Assembly: GCF_000003815.2 (NCBI RefSeq)
Contig: NC_049991.1
Coordinates: forward strand, 19,765,764 to 19,829,763
Origin: Branchiostoma floridae
Taxonomy: Eukaryota > Chordata > Leptocardii > Amphioxiformes > Branchiostomatidae
Direction of reading: 5' to 3'
DNA: 64,000 bases
Position numbers and translations under genes: made by a program. Positions within the stretch are counted from its first letter, which is position 1, and each line of letters begins with the position of its first letter. Below are positions 44,440 through 56,100 of the stretch, in pieces. The notes below the pieces were generated by a model. It did not search any database. It was given only the letters and a program-made list of their open reading frames with translations, and was not told the origin of the DNA.

Positions 44440-47030
44440 AGTCATACAGTCACACAGCCAAATATAACCTATGCTAGCCCTCCTACCTGGTCACACAGGT
44501 AAAAAAGATAAGAGAATGGTCTGTGAGTCATACGGTCGCACAGCCAAAATTAACCTGTGATAAAGCTGGCAGGTGGCACAGGTATATGAAAGAAGAAAAA
44601 AGTCTGTGAGTCATACGGTCGCACAGCCATAAATAACCTGTGAGTTATACGTTCTCACAGGTAAATAAAATTAAGAAAATGGACTGTGAGTCATACGGTC
44701 GCACAGCCATAAATAACCTGTGAGTTATACGTTCTCACAGGTAAATAAAATTAAGAAAATGGACTGTGAGTCATACGGTCGCACAGCCATAAATAAACTG
44801 TGAGTTATACGTTCTCACAGGTAAATAAAAATAAGAAAATGGACTGTGAGTCATACGGTCGCACAGCCATAAATAACCTGTGTTAACCCTTCAAGCAGGT
44901 GTCACAGGTAAATAAAAATAAGAAAATGGACTGTGAGTCATACGGTCGCACAGCCATAAATAACCTGTGTTAACCCTTCAAGCAGGTGGCACAGGTAAAT
45001 AAAAATATGAAAATGGACTGTGAGTCATACGGTCGCACAGCCATAAATAACCTATGAGTTATACGTTCTCACAGGTAAATAAAATTAAGAAAATGGACTG
45101 TGAGTCATACGGTCGCACAGCCATAAATAACCTGTGAGTTATACGTTCTCACAGGTAAATAAAAATAAGAAAATGGACTGTGAGTCATACGGTCGCACAG
45201 CCATAAATAACCTGTGTTAACCCTTCAAGCAGGTGTCACAGGTAAATAAAAATAAGAAAATGGACTGTGAGTCATACGGTCGCACAGCCATAATTAACCT
45301 GTGAGTTATACGTTCTCACAGGTAAATAAAATTAAGAAAATGGACTGTGAGTCATACGGTCGCACAGCCATAAATAACCTGTGTTAAACCTTCAAGCAGG
45401 TGGCACAGGTAAATAATATAAGAGGATGGTCTATGAGTCAAACGTTCGATCATTCAATTATAACCTGTGAGTTATACGTTCTCACAGGTAAATGAAATAA
45501 GAAAATGGTCTGTGAGTCATACGGTCGCACAGCCATAAATAACCTGTGTTAAACCTTCAAGCAGGTGGCACAGGTAAATAATATAAGAGGATGGTCTATG
45601 AGTCAAACGGTCGATCAGTCAATTATAACCTGTGAGTTATACGTTCTCACAGGTAAATGAAATAAGAAAATGGTCTGTGAGTCATACGGTCGCACAGCCA
45701 TAAATAACCTGTGTTAAACCTTCAAGCAGGTGGCACAGGTAAATAATATAAGAGGATGGTCTATGAGTCAAACGGTCGCTCAGTCAATAATAACCTGTGA
45801 GTTATACCTTTACACAGATAAATGGGTAGCTGGTTTCACCTGCCGAACAAACCTTCTGGGAACTGAATTGTTACATTTTTACTACTACTTGAATTCTTCG
45901 TTTCTTCTCAGGCGACACCAACTTTTTAGGGGGTGAAATCACACCAGTGGCTATAATGATCTCACAATCGGTTAAGCAACATGAAAGTTGTGGTGCATAT
46001 TTTTTAAACATTACAGGGGTTGTGAAAAATGAAGGAACCAGTGATGTTGTCTATAATTTGCTCCATATCAAGTCATAAAGGCGGGCGACAGCATTTTTTA
46101 CATTTCAACAAGAACGAGCGTAATGTGTCCCTGCCTTTGTTTCCACCCTGTAGACAGTCTGGGATTTCTAATAAATCTATGTATTTATAGGGTATAATTC
46201 ACCCTTGTAGCTACTGGGATGGTCACAGTAGGGAATACTTCCTTGGTACTTTACCCAGGGAACACGGGATTCCTGTTTAAGAGAATGGTCTAAGAGTCAC
46301 ACAGTCATAGAGCCAAAATAACCTGTGGTAACCCTCCTATCAGGTCGCACAGGTAAATAGAATAAGAGAATGGTCTGTGAGCCATACGACCACACAGCCA
46401 AAATATACATGTAAGTCCTACTTTCGGACAGGTAAATAGAATAAGAGAATGGTCTGTGAGCCATTCAGCCACACAGCCAAAATATAACCTGTAAGTCCTA
46501 CTTTCGCACAGGTAAATAGAATAAGAGAATGGTCTGTGAGCCATACGGCCACACAGCCAATATATTATATAACATGTGAGTCCTACTTTCTCACAGGTAA
46601 ATAGAATAAGAGAATGGTCTGTGAGCCATACGGCCACACAGCCGAAATATAACATGTGGGTCCTACTTTCGCACAGGTAAATATAATAAGGGAATGTTCT
46701 GTGAGCCATTCAGCCACACAGCCGAAATATAACATGTGAGTCCTACTTTCGCATAGGATAATAGAATAAAAGAATGGTCTGTGAGTCATACGGTCACACA
46801 GCCAATATATAACATGTGAGTCCTACTTTCGCACAGGTAAATAGAATAAGAGAATGGTCTGAGAGCCATACAGCCACACAGCCGAAATATAACATGTGGG
46901 TCCTACTTTCGCATAGGTAAATAGAATAAAAGAATGGTCTGTGAGTCGTACGGTCACACAGCCTAAACATAACCTGTGAGTCATACTTTCGCACCGGTAA
47001 ATAGAAACGAAGAAAAATGGTCTGTACGGT
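44440..47030. repeat. ~80-bp hairpin-forming satellite, two blocks
   Basis: Each unit contains two palindromes: CTGTGAGTCATACGGTCGCACAG, and ACCTGTGAG-TTATACGTT-CTCACAGGT with a 9-bp perfect stem. A variant replaces the second by CCTGTG-TTAACCCTTCAAGCAGGTG-type sequence. Block 1 is 44440-45830 and block 2, more diverged, is 46260-47030. The intervening 0.4 kb is unique. Minus-strand ORFs with repeated CGxMAHRPFSYSIYLCE are by-products of the repeat. Confidence 0.92.
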
Positions 47031-47574
47031 GACACATTTTAAAATTAACTTCGCAGTATTGAGTCAACGATCAGCCATGAACAAATACTAACTGTGAGCC
47101 ATACGGTCACACAGCAGAATTATCTTTATGATAAATAAACCAGGTCACATAACGGGTAAAGAGCATGACCTGATATTGAGCTAATTTCATGATGTATAAA
47201 CCCAAGGAGGTTAAAAAATATCATAACAGGCAAAAACCTGACTTGTTACCGGCAAGAATTAATTTTCGAATTAAAAAGAAACAAAATATGATACAAAATA
47301 ATCCACAATAATCAGCTAACCAAACTCACTCGGGACTGGGTGGGAGGGCACAAAAACATGCGATTAACTCCCCAATTCGGGCGTGGAGCTCGGGGAAGTT
47401 CAAACTGCCCTTCTTCTATCTCTGTCAAGAATGATTCAGCGTTCGAATCTCTGAACACTGCTTGTTTGAAGGGCGCTGATTGGTTGTTCGAAAAGAACGT
47501 CGGTTTGATGCTTGGCCCCTGTAACGTTGGGCCAAATCAAAATATATCGGCCGTCACATCCGGCCTAAATTTCT

Positions 47575-49583
47575 ATTTTTGTTTCACAAAAATGAATTTA
47601 TGCCTACCTTCTCGGCCGTTATAGTTATTCAGAAAGAACCCATAATCACTCCACACTAAATGTTTCTTGGTGGGAATACCAGCAACTTTTATTGACTGGC
47701 ATAAAGCATAACAAAGAGGAGAAACTTTACAAACCAAAATGGAAATCATTTTGCACAAATTGTCATGCCTGACATATACGATCATTACACTTATTGTGTA
47801 TCTGAAAATGTTTTACAAACGTTGTAATATAACCAACAATCAATCACGATTTTTCCACCCGCCAATGGAGCGATAGCGACGAAAAACCCCCCAAAGCGAG
47901 CCGCTAGGCGATTTAGAAAGGCCAGTAAGGTAGGCATGAACAAAATGATGATCCCTGGAAACGTGACCATCAGATTCAGATACCCCTTTCCACGATACTG
48001 TGCTGTTTCTCTCATGAACAAATAAATGCCATACAATAAGCACTCATAAACACCGGATAGTGAAATTACCCCTCCTGATTTACCTTGTTTCATTTATGCA
48101 CAATGTCAAAATTTTGAAATCCACTCTGTGGTACTTCCGTCGTAAACAGTAGTCTGAGCTTACGATACAAAGATTCAAAATAACCATCTATGACATTGCT
48201 TGAATGCTTGAAAGTCCTGAATTCCATTTTTCTCGGCAGGATTTATAACGTTATAGATTCTATGCAAAGTTTTGGAATCGTGTCGATACATAAGATAACG
48301 TTAGTAACGGCACGGAACTTTAATCGGATACTTTTCAAAACCCATCTGTCAGTCAAAAACTAGCTCCGGTATGCAAAATATTTTCAGTGCTTTACAAAAT
48401 CGGTAAGATATACGACTTAAAACCTTGTTAAGTTTGAGCCCAGAAAGATTGCACATTGCAACGACAAGTTAATCAATCTTCCGGTATGTTTTCAAGCCAA
48501 TAAAATAATTCGTGGGAGAGGGGCAGCGTTTGGAGTTTCAAGAAATTATACTTTACATCCTCACATTACACTTTTATCATCACAGAGAATATAAAACAAA
48601 TTAATAAAATGTCCGTCTAAGGCAACCGATATGCCCTGAAGTGTCCTTCTTTTAAGTACATCTCCAGTCTTTGTCAATCTAAATTGGGCGGAAATCAGAA
48701 CACGTGCCATTTTGAATCATGCCTCAGCACGCCATTTCACCCCTATTATTGAAAATGCTCACATCCAAAAGCTAGCAGTATGGACCTCACGGCCATACCA
48801 ACAGCCCTCACGTGGGGAACGTACAGTAGAGAGTTTGTAATGTGTTATTCGAACCCTATTTGATATTAAACGCCTGTATGAAGTTCCCTCATCCTGACTA
48901 GAAACGTTCAGATAAACACCAAATCGCAGTTATACTACCCTTGACTTAACAGTTTTCAGTCAAGTAAATCTGTAAAAAGTTTCGTGAAGACTCCATGGCC
49001 TTTTTTTTCACCCACGCTGAGAACAGTTCTTTGTAACACAAACAATCGTCTGCTGTTTGCTTCCCGCCTTGCTACTAGTAGACTAGTGACTGAGATAAAC
49101 TGTGAATGAACACAGGCTATATACCCCAATACCTATATGGGTAAAAAAAGAAAGACCTGGGGCATCAGTGTACATGTGCCCGGAAAGTTTCCAAACTCAT
49201 ATTGTGGAATCGAACGTTACCAATGTCAAGATACGAATATCCCACTTACCGCAACAGTGTACGTTAACGTTCAAATCCAGCGCTGTAAATTCCCCCAAAG
49301 CGACGATTCACAAAACAACAAAAGATAAGATTAACTCACAAACACAAAAACATGCACAAAAACATGCGATTAACTCCCCAATTCGGGCGTGGAGCTCGGG
49401 GAAGTTCAAACTGCCCTTCTTCTTTCTCTGTCAAGAATGATTCAGCGTTCGAATCTCTGAACACTGCTTGTTTGAAGGGCGCTGATTGGTTGTTCGAAAA
49501 GAACGTCGGTTTGATGCTTGGCCCCTGTAACGTTGGGCCAAATCAAAATATATCGGCCGTCACATCCGGCCTAAATTTCTATA
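47575..49583. mobile_element. Non-coding mobile element, copy 2 (2.0 kb)
   Basis: End A (47574-47863) and end B (49354-49583) match copy 1 with only a few mismatches. The 1.5 kb between them is different from copy 1 and lacks satellites. Left flank of copy 1 (CATGTA|TTTTTG) and right flank of copy 2 (TTTCTA|TATATG) are compatible with insertion at an A|T or TA target. Confidence 0.6.
47866..48093 (-). other. Hydrophobic ORF inside element copy 2
   Basis: The minus-strand open frame starting MKQGKSGGVISLSGVYECLL has a long hydrophobic segment (NLMVTFPGIIILFMPTLLAF). It reads like a membrane-protein exon fragment and stops being protein-like at the border with end A. No family is recognised with confidence. 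It may be a captured host fragment. Confidence 0.3.
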
Positions 49584-49894
49584 TATGCAGATGTGCGTCT
49601 AATCTATTCTAGGACATTCGACTTCCTCTCGCTTCTTGGTAATAGCATAAATGTAGCTAGCTGTATGGTTTGTTAGAATTGGTTTATCAAAAGCTGTCAG
49701 GAATGTAAATTTCTATTTACTATTCAAGTATCTTAATAATTATGGGGTGATCTGATCGAGAGAATGCCGCGGGCTATTATTGTGAAAAAATATCCTTTCG
49801 AGATCACATACCTGTCGACCGATCGCCTGCCCTGCTATGTACGTGACACGTGCATGAACATTAGGTTGTAGGGGTGTGGTGTGGGTTGATTTCA

Positions 49895-50045
49895 ACTCTC
49901 CAGGCAGAGATTCGGCTCCGGCTGCTGTGTTTTTAGTCTTTTATCGAGCTTTCCGTAAAGAATACAGTACAACATAGAAATCCCGATAAAGAAGGACTAA
50001 AAACATGTAAAAAAACAGCCTGAGACGAACCTCTGCTTGGAGAGT
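49895..50045. mobile_element. MITE, CTCCAAGCAGAGGTT family, copy 5
   Basis: AACTCTCCAGGCAGAGATTCGG at the left, GAACCTCTGCTTGGAGAGT at the right. It is the shortest copy (about 150 bp). Confidence 0.75.
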
Positions 50046-51284
50046 AGTAGATGTTTTGGTGAAAAATGAGGCAGAGCCTCTGTCAACTTCAAAATTCATT
50101 GACCTTGTGATCAACAGATACGGCCGAAGCCGAGTTTGTCGACCATTGAAGGCGATTGGGTTTTGTGGGTTTTAGCAGGAAGGTTTTAAAAGCTAATAAA
50201 GACGCCCGTTAAGTCCCTGACCGAAAAGAAGGTCGGCCGACGTGTCGGCGAGCTCCAAATTGGCATTTTCGGCCAAAGTACGACCGACGCGTACGTCCTG
50301 GCAATTACGCGGTTTTCGGACAATTCTTAGCAGCTCGGACGACGTCCACGGGTCCCTGGCAGCTGCAAGGCCTTGGTGACGGTTTTTAAGCTTTTTATGT
50401 CATTTTGGATTGGTCTATGGTATTCGTCGAAGGTCGTGGCAACATTATGATGCTTTTTTTTTCTTGTGTTGTTGTTGTAAACTTTGTGACAAGTTCACAG
50501 AATCAGTCAAGCACTCCTGAGCAGTTCCCTCACGTTTCCTGATGTTTCTGATTTGCAGGGAGGACCCCCCCCCTTTGCCATGAGTGACAGCCGAGAGGTT
50601 ATATATAGACATGGTCTAAAACGGGCCAAGTGATGTAACCTCTGTCTTCCCACACTATTTCTATGCTACGGGCCAAAAGAAATAGATGTCTTGGTTTGCG
50701 GGAAATACTGTGCTTGGTTCGTCCCTTGATGATACATTACTTGTAGTATTTGGTAGTGAATATATAGTCTGCTTTGAATTTTCCTCTCTACCTCAGTCTT
50801 ACTGACTCTTACATTTATGTCTTCTTACTTCAGGCCTCACTAAATCTGTTTCATGGTTCTGTGAATAAAGAAAACTAAACATGAGTCTTGATTATGCGTT
50901 GTTAACATGTCGACAAAGATGAAACATCCAGGTTATAAGATACGCCATAAAGCAGTTACTGAAGCAACTGGATATCTTTTTGGAAATGGTCAGACGTTTC
51001 AACTGCTATCAAGCAGTTTATGTCAGGGACACTGAAGAGATCTTGTTGGAGAGGGTTTATATTGTATCCTAGTTGTGTCTGGGAAACATGGACATGGGTT
51101 GATGTGGTCTTACCAAATGAAATACAGCCAGGGAAAAGCACGGCCGTCTGTGAGGCGCTGCACTCTGGTTTTACGCGTTAACTTTGATAGCGCCGTGGGG
51201 CGGGAAGGGTTAAAGTTACGTAAGGTTCAATGTTGCGCCACGGGGGTTTACTTTAGGGCACCGGCGAAAGAGCCAACACTCAAG

Positions 51285-51404
51285 GCACGAAAACTGATAT
51301 TTAAGTACGCTTAAACCTAACGTAAAGATGACGTTTATGCACAAGAGTGCACAACGTCACATTTACGATAGGTTTACTCGTTGCTTAAATATCAGTTTTC
51401 GTGC
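51285..51404. mobile_element. 120-bp palindromic MITE (GCACGAAAACTG), copy 1
   Basis: GCACGAAAACTGATATTTAAG and TTAAATATCAGTTTTCGTGC ends, with inner arm AAACCTAACGTAAAGATGACG. Second copy at 52850-52969. Confidence 0.85.
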
Positions 51405-52365
51405 ATTGAGCTAGCATTGCAGTTGGCGATAAAATGCCGAGCTTCGGTTTGTGCTTGTGTGTTGTGTTTTATCTTTTCATTTATTGATTAAGTACTGTAC
51501 ATAGCGTACAATACTGTACATAGCGTATGTCCTCTCTGTCACGACCAGCGGAAGACTAGCTCTTCAGTGACCTTAAACTGGATCGAGATCACATTCCTTT
51601 CCTTTCCTAATTGATCAAGTTCACTAAGTGGTCAAAAAACAAAAAGGTTCAAGAAATGACTGAATAAACAGAGGATAGTATATCGTACACTATATTCTTC
51701 ATTGTTGTTCTTTTGCATCTCCTTCTTTGACTCTAGAATTGACTTTGACATTAGTCTTCGTTTTTCGGTGCATTTTGCCAATTTACGGCATATATTTTCT
51801 CATTTTGCATCTGCTTTGTATGTTACAGAATAGTTGAAAACCTTTTTTGCAGGAAACGTTCGATTGGATGTCATCCATATAGTCCAATAGATATGACCTT
51901 ACTTTATATTTCAATGCAGTGTAAAACCTGTCTAACAAGCTTAAGACAAGCGGGGAATTCGAATAGGCTGATTTTATAGGTAAAACTTAAAACGTAACGG
52001 ATAAGCCACTGCACTGAAACAGTCACCACACGCACACATGGATTGAATTCGCTGAGAAATCCACCAGTTTAATCATGTTCTAGTCAGTGTGTATATCCAT
52101 TGCACCACCACTGCTGAGGATGCATACCTATCCCGCCCAATTGAGGAATATAAGATAGTTTTCAGAGGTCCTCTGTAGTTTTTAGTCCAGAATAATCTGT
52201 CACCATACAAATGTATTTCTAATAAATACAAATAATTACAGACATACATACATACTTTAGTTCATATAATACAGAAATATAGACATTTCTTTTGAAATAC
52301 ACGAGATACACTGTTGGCAACAAACGAGTTAGTACATGCAGCAAAAGCGTTAAAAAAGCTTTCGA

Positions 52366-52507
52366 AATCTCCATGCAGATCTTACGGTAGCATAAGATAG
52401 TATCAAAAGCTGGCAAAGGACCTTCAATTGCCAATCCTAGGTCGGCTATACTCCTTTGTCAGCTCCTGATACTATCTTATACGACCGTAGGATCTGCTTG
52501 GAAATTA
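52366..52507. mobile_element. hAT-type MITE, CTCCAAGCAGATCC family, copy 3
   Basis: AATCTCCATGCAGATCTTACGG at the left, GTAGGATCTGCTTGGAAATT at the right. GCTTTCG is duplicated in both flanks. Confidence 0.85.
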
Positions 52508-52849
52508 GGCTTTCGCTCCAAAAACTATTTTGGGCAATTTAACGTCACCACCAAAAGTGTAGTAATCGTTTACCTCGTAGAGGCATTATCACCGGATATG
52601 AATATCCTTGTCTCAAATGAAATATAACGAACGATGATTAAAGACTATATATGCATACATATTTCATAATTCAATAAGTTATACAACATTTCTAGAATAT
52701 ATACATGTAAAATGGTGTCCATACATCAAAGTTCTACTTTGAGAAGAAAGTGAAAGAATGGAGGTAAAAAAAGTGAACAGTGACTTGAGGAAATAACCTG
52801 GTGCTGTTTGGGTTATCTACCCAAGGTCTGTTTGACAGTTTCGGTCACT

Positions 52850-52969
52850 GCACGAAAACTGATATTTAAGCAACGCTAAAACCTAACGCAAAGGTGACGT
52901 TGTGCACTCTTGTCCATAAACGTAACCTTTACGTTAGGTTTAAGTGTGCTTAAATATCAATTTTCGTGC
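52850..52969. mobile_element. 120-bp palindromic MITE (GCACGAAAACTG), copy 2
   Basis: Same ends and inner arms as 51285-51404. Confidence 0.85.
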
Positions 52970-53164
52970 CGTGGGTATTAAAGGAGGTAGACGTAGTAGT
53001 GGTAGAAGTCCAAGGTATACACAATACAACAACAGATGAAAACCGTAGTTTTCACAAGAAATGTTCCTGCGTTTAACAGTTTTACGACCCAACGGTCTGC
53101 GGCTGAAATATATCCTGACTGTGTACGCGTGCGCGGTCTAAAAGGGATGCCGGGAAGGGAAGCA

Positions 53165-56100
53165 TTACCGGGGCACGGCGCACATGCGGAAGGAGGGGCA
53201 CTGCAGGATGACGCCGAGGTTCCCGTCCAGGCTCGGCGGCGTCGCGCCCTCGGGGACCCGCAGGCTGAAGCGCTGCAGGATGGTGGTGATGTACAGGAGG
53301 AGCTGCATCTTCGCCAGCTGGGAACCGATGCACGCTCGGCGACCTGGGTGGGAGAAGGGGAGGGTCCAACTTAGCAACGGTCGAACTTGGCAACGGTCGA
53401 ATTTAGCAACGATAGAACTTAGCAACGGTCGAACTTGGCAACGGTCGAATTTAGCAACGATAGAACTTAGCAACGGTCGAACTTGGCAACGGTCGAATTT
53501 AGCAACGATAGAACTTAGCAATGATAGAACTTGACTTAGCAACGATCGAACACAGCAATGATCGAACATGGCAACGATCGAACCTAGCAACGGTCGAACT
53601 TAGCTATGATCAAACTAAACAAAGGCAGAACGTAGCAGCGATAGAGCTTAGCAACAATTTGAACTTATGATAGCAACGATTGACTTTAGAAACGATAGAA
53701 GTTAGTAGCTATAGAACAGTTACTCTTTGCCTCTAGGTAAAGTAGATTTGATTAGATTTCTTCGGCCAGGTAGGCTGATCTATCATTAGGCTATATGTGC
53801 ATACAAGAGGGGAATTACTTTTCCAGTCATGTGTCCGCTTGATAAGTGTTTATGGACACTGCCAATCATGTAAGGTAACAACAAATGGTATCTCACCGAC
53901 TAGGAAGGGCTTGAAGTACTCCGGGACCGACAGTTTCCCCTCCGTGTCCAGGAACCTGGTGGGGTCGAAGGTGCCTGGGCGCCGCCAGAGCGCCGGGTCC
54001 ATGCCCATGCCCCACACGTTAACCAGGACCTGCGTGCCCGCGGGGACGTCGTAGCCCTGCAGCGTGGTGTCGGCGGTGGTGGCGTGCGGCAGCCCGAAGG
54101 TCGCGGACGGGCGGAACCGGAGGATCTCCTGGATGGTGGCCTGGGTGTAGGGCAGCGACGCCCGGTCCAGCACGGACGTCTGACGGTCTCCCAGCACGTC
54201 GTCGAGTTCCTGTTGAACTTTCTCTTGTACTTCCGGGTTAACCATGAGGAGGAGCGTCGCCCATTGGAGGGTCGTGGCCGTGGACTCGCTCCCGGCGATG
54301 AAGAGGTCGAAGACGTTCTGCTCAAGTTCCTCGTCGGAGAGGTAGGTGACGCTCTTCTCTCCGTCTTCTCTCTCTTTCTGCAGCTGGTGCAGGTAGGCAT
54401 CGATGTAGTCCCGGATGTTCTCGGGGTCATAGGTCGCCCTGTGCTGACCAATCATCTCGCGGACAAAGTCTCGGCCCTCCCGGACCGCGCGCATGGTGTG
54501 CATTGCGCCTGCGTTCAGCCCGGGCACGTGGCGTAAGGCCGGGAAGATGTTGAGGTGCTGAGCAGACCCGCCATGGCGGGAGATGTCCTCCAGCGCGTTG
54601 TACAGCTTCACGAAGAGCGGGTCGTCGTGCTGGAAGCGCCGGCCGAACACCAGGTGGCAGATGATGTTGAGGACGCCCACGGCGATGTGGTACTTGGGGT
54701 TGAAGGCCGCTCCGTCGTACCCCTCCGCAGCCGACACGAAGTCCTCCACCTCTTCCATGATCTTCGGCTCGAAGCTGAGTTTGCCGACGCCCAGATTCCT
54801 CAGAGCGCGGTCCGTGACTTTGCGCTGGGCCTTCCACTTGGCGCAGTAAGGTGCCAGACCGATCCCTGTGGTAAAGGCGAGAGTGAAACATGACTTTAAC
54901 TTAAGTCCACGCACCATATTCATAATCGTCTTAAAACATCTTTATTCTCCAGTCAACTTAAGGTCACTATGACAACCTGTACCCCAATCAGACAACATTC
55001 ACCTATCATGCAATCCACGAAAACGTGGATAAGGTGCCAGGCCGACCCCTGCAGTATAGGTGAGAGTGAAACATTACTTAAGCTTAAGTCATCTGACCAC
55101 ATTCAAAGTCGTTTTGAAACGTCTTCATTCTCCAGTCAACTTAAGGCAAATGTGACAGCCCCAATCGGATAACGTCCACCTTTCATGCAATTCACGAAAA
55201 TGTGCTCATTATCATTGATTGAAGCATCTGGTGAGAATGCACAAGCCTTCTTGCTGAAGGGAGCATCTTCAGAAATTATGTCACTGGGCTGTGGTACTTT
55301 GACGGCATCGCTGCGTCTTGAATCTACGTTACGATTGAGTTTATAATGGTAAAATAGTACAAAAAGTATGAGGATAACAAAAATAAGCGTAAAATGATTA
55401 ATTTTCTACCGATGAAATTCATTGAGCGCTCTCACAGTCAGATCGCTCGACATCAGCGACGTCGCCAACGTACCGCTGCTTCAGTGAGAAACATCCTTTA
55501 CAGACAATGACTCATGTGGGTAGACCACATTCTGCGAGCCTTAACAACAAAACAATAAGTTCGTCTGCGTGGTAACGTTGGTAACGTTTGATTTTTCCGT
55601 TTCTAGAATGATCCGTTTCGTCACAGAAGCGTCGACCGAACATTCATTTTGTTGAAACGGGCGGTTGATCAAACTCTGCAGATTCGACAGTACGCATCCC
55701 TATCCAAGTAACAAAGATAACGCTTCGTTATTCAGTAGTCTTCAATACTACATTGTATTTGAATTGAAATGGTGCAACGCACGGCTTGCCAAAGCAACCC
55801 AATTTAAAGTTCTTCGTGCAGTTATGGCGCTGAAATATCAGTGATAGATATGCTTTAAACTTACTACTTGCAAGACAAGTTTCAGAGTATTTAAAATTAC
55901 GAGGAATTTCTATCTATTCAAAATGGCACATTGTAGTTGTTTGATTTAATTCGATGTTTTGTATTTCTCAAGACTTTCGTCAATGGGGAGATACTATATA
56001 ATCATCTTACTGCATTGCTCTGAAAACTTCTTACGAAATCCGAAGGAAACGCAAGAGAGAAAAAATGAATTTCATATCGTCCTCTATCTACGCTTTGTAG

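Larger units (their letters stand above)
41785..47577. mobile_element. Non-coding mobile element, copy 1 (5.8 kb, satellite-bearing)
   Basis: Defined by end A (290 bp, 41785-42074, repeated at 47574-47863) and end B (230 bp, 47348-47577, repeated at 49354-49583). Copy 1 runs A...B and is followed directly by copy 2, also A...B. The junction TTTCTATTTTTG merges the end of B with the start of A. End B has a GGCCG-tcacatc-CGGCC hairpin about 10 nt from its terminus. Imperfect inverted repeats of about 29 nt lie at different distances from each terminus (near 41806 and 47568 inverted). Simple TIRs, transposase and reverse transcriptase are absent. The layout resembles non-autonomous rolling-circle elements (Helitron/Helentron, HINE), but that class is inferred. 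Confidence 0.6.
50046..53164. other. Intergenic between mobile elements and P450 B, no gene
   Basis: Apart from the foldback copies at 51285, 52366 and 52850 I see no coding signal. ORFs here are short and compositionally random. Confidence 0.6.

Noticed and set aside
44440-47030. CRISPR-like appearance of regularly spaced palindromes
   Set aside because: The whole 80-bp unit, including the spacers, is repeated, and the context is an animal genome. It is a satellite, not a CRISPR array.
46305-47035. Repeated minus-strand peptides with CGxMAHRPFSYSIYLCE
   Set aside because: Translation of the 80-bp hairpin satellite. The periodicity follows the DNA unit and frames are broken at random.
54084-54536. 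Plus-strand ORFs opposite P450 B exon 2 (and similar ones at 32163-32516, 57442-58077)
   Set aside because: High-GC antisense shadows of the P450 exons; the sense strand has all P450 motifs and correct splice sites.
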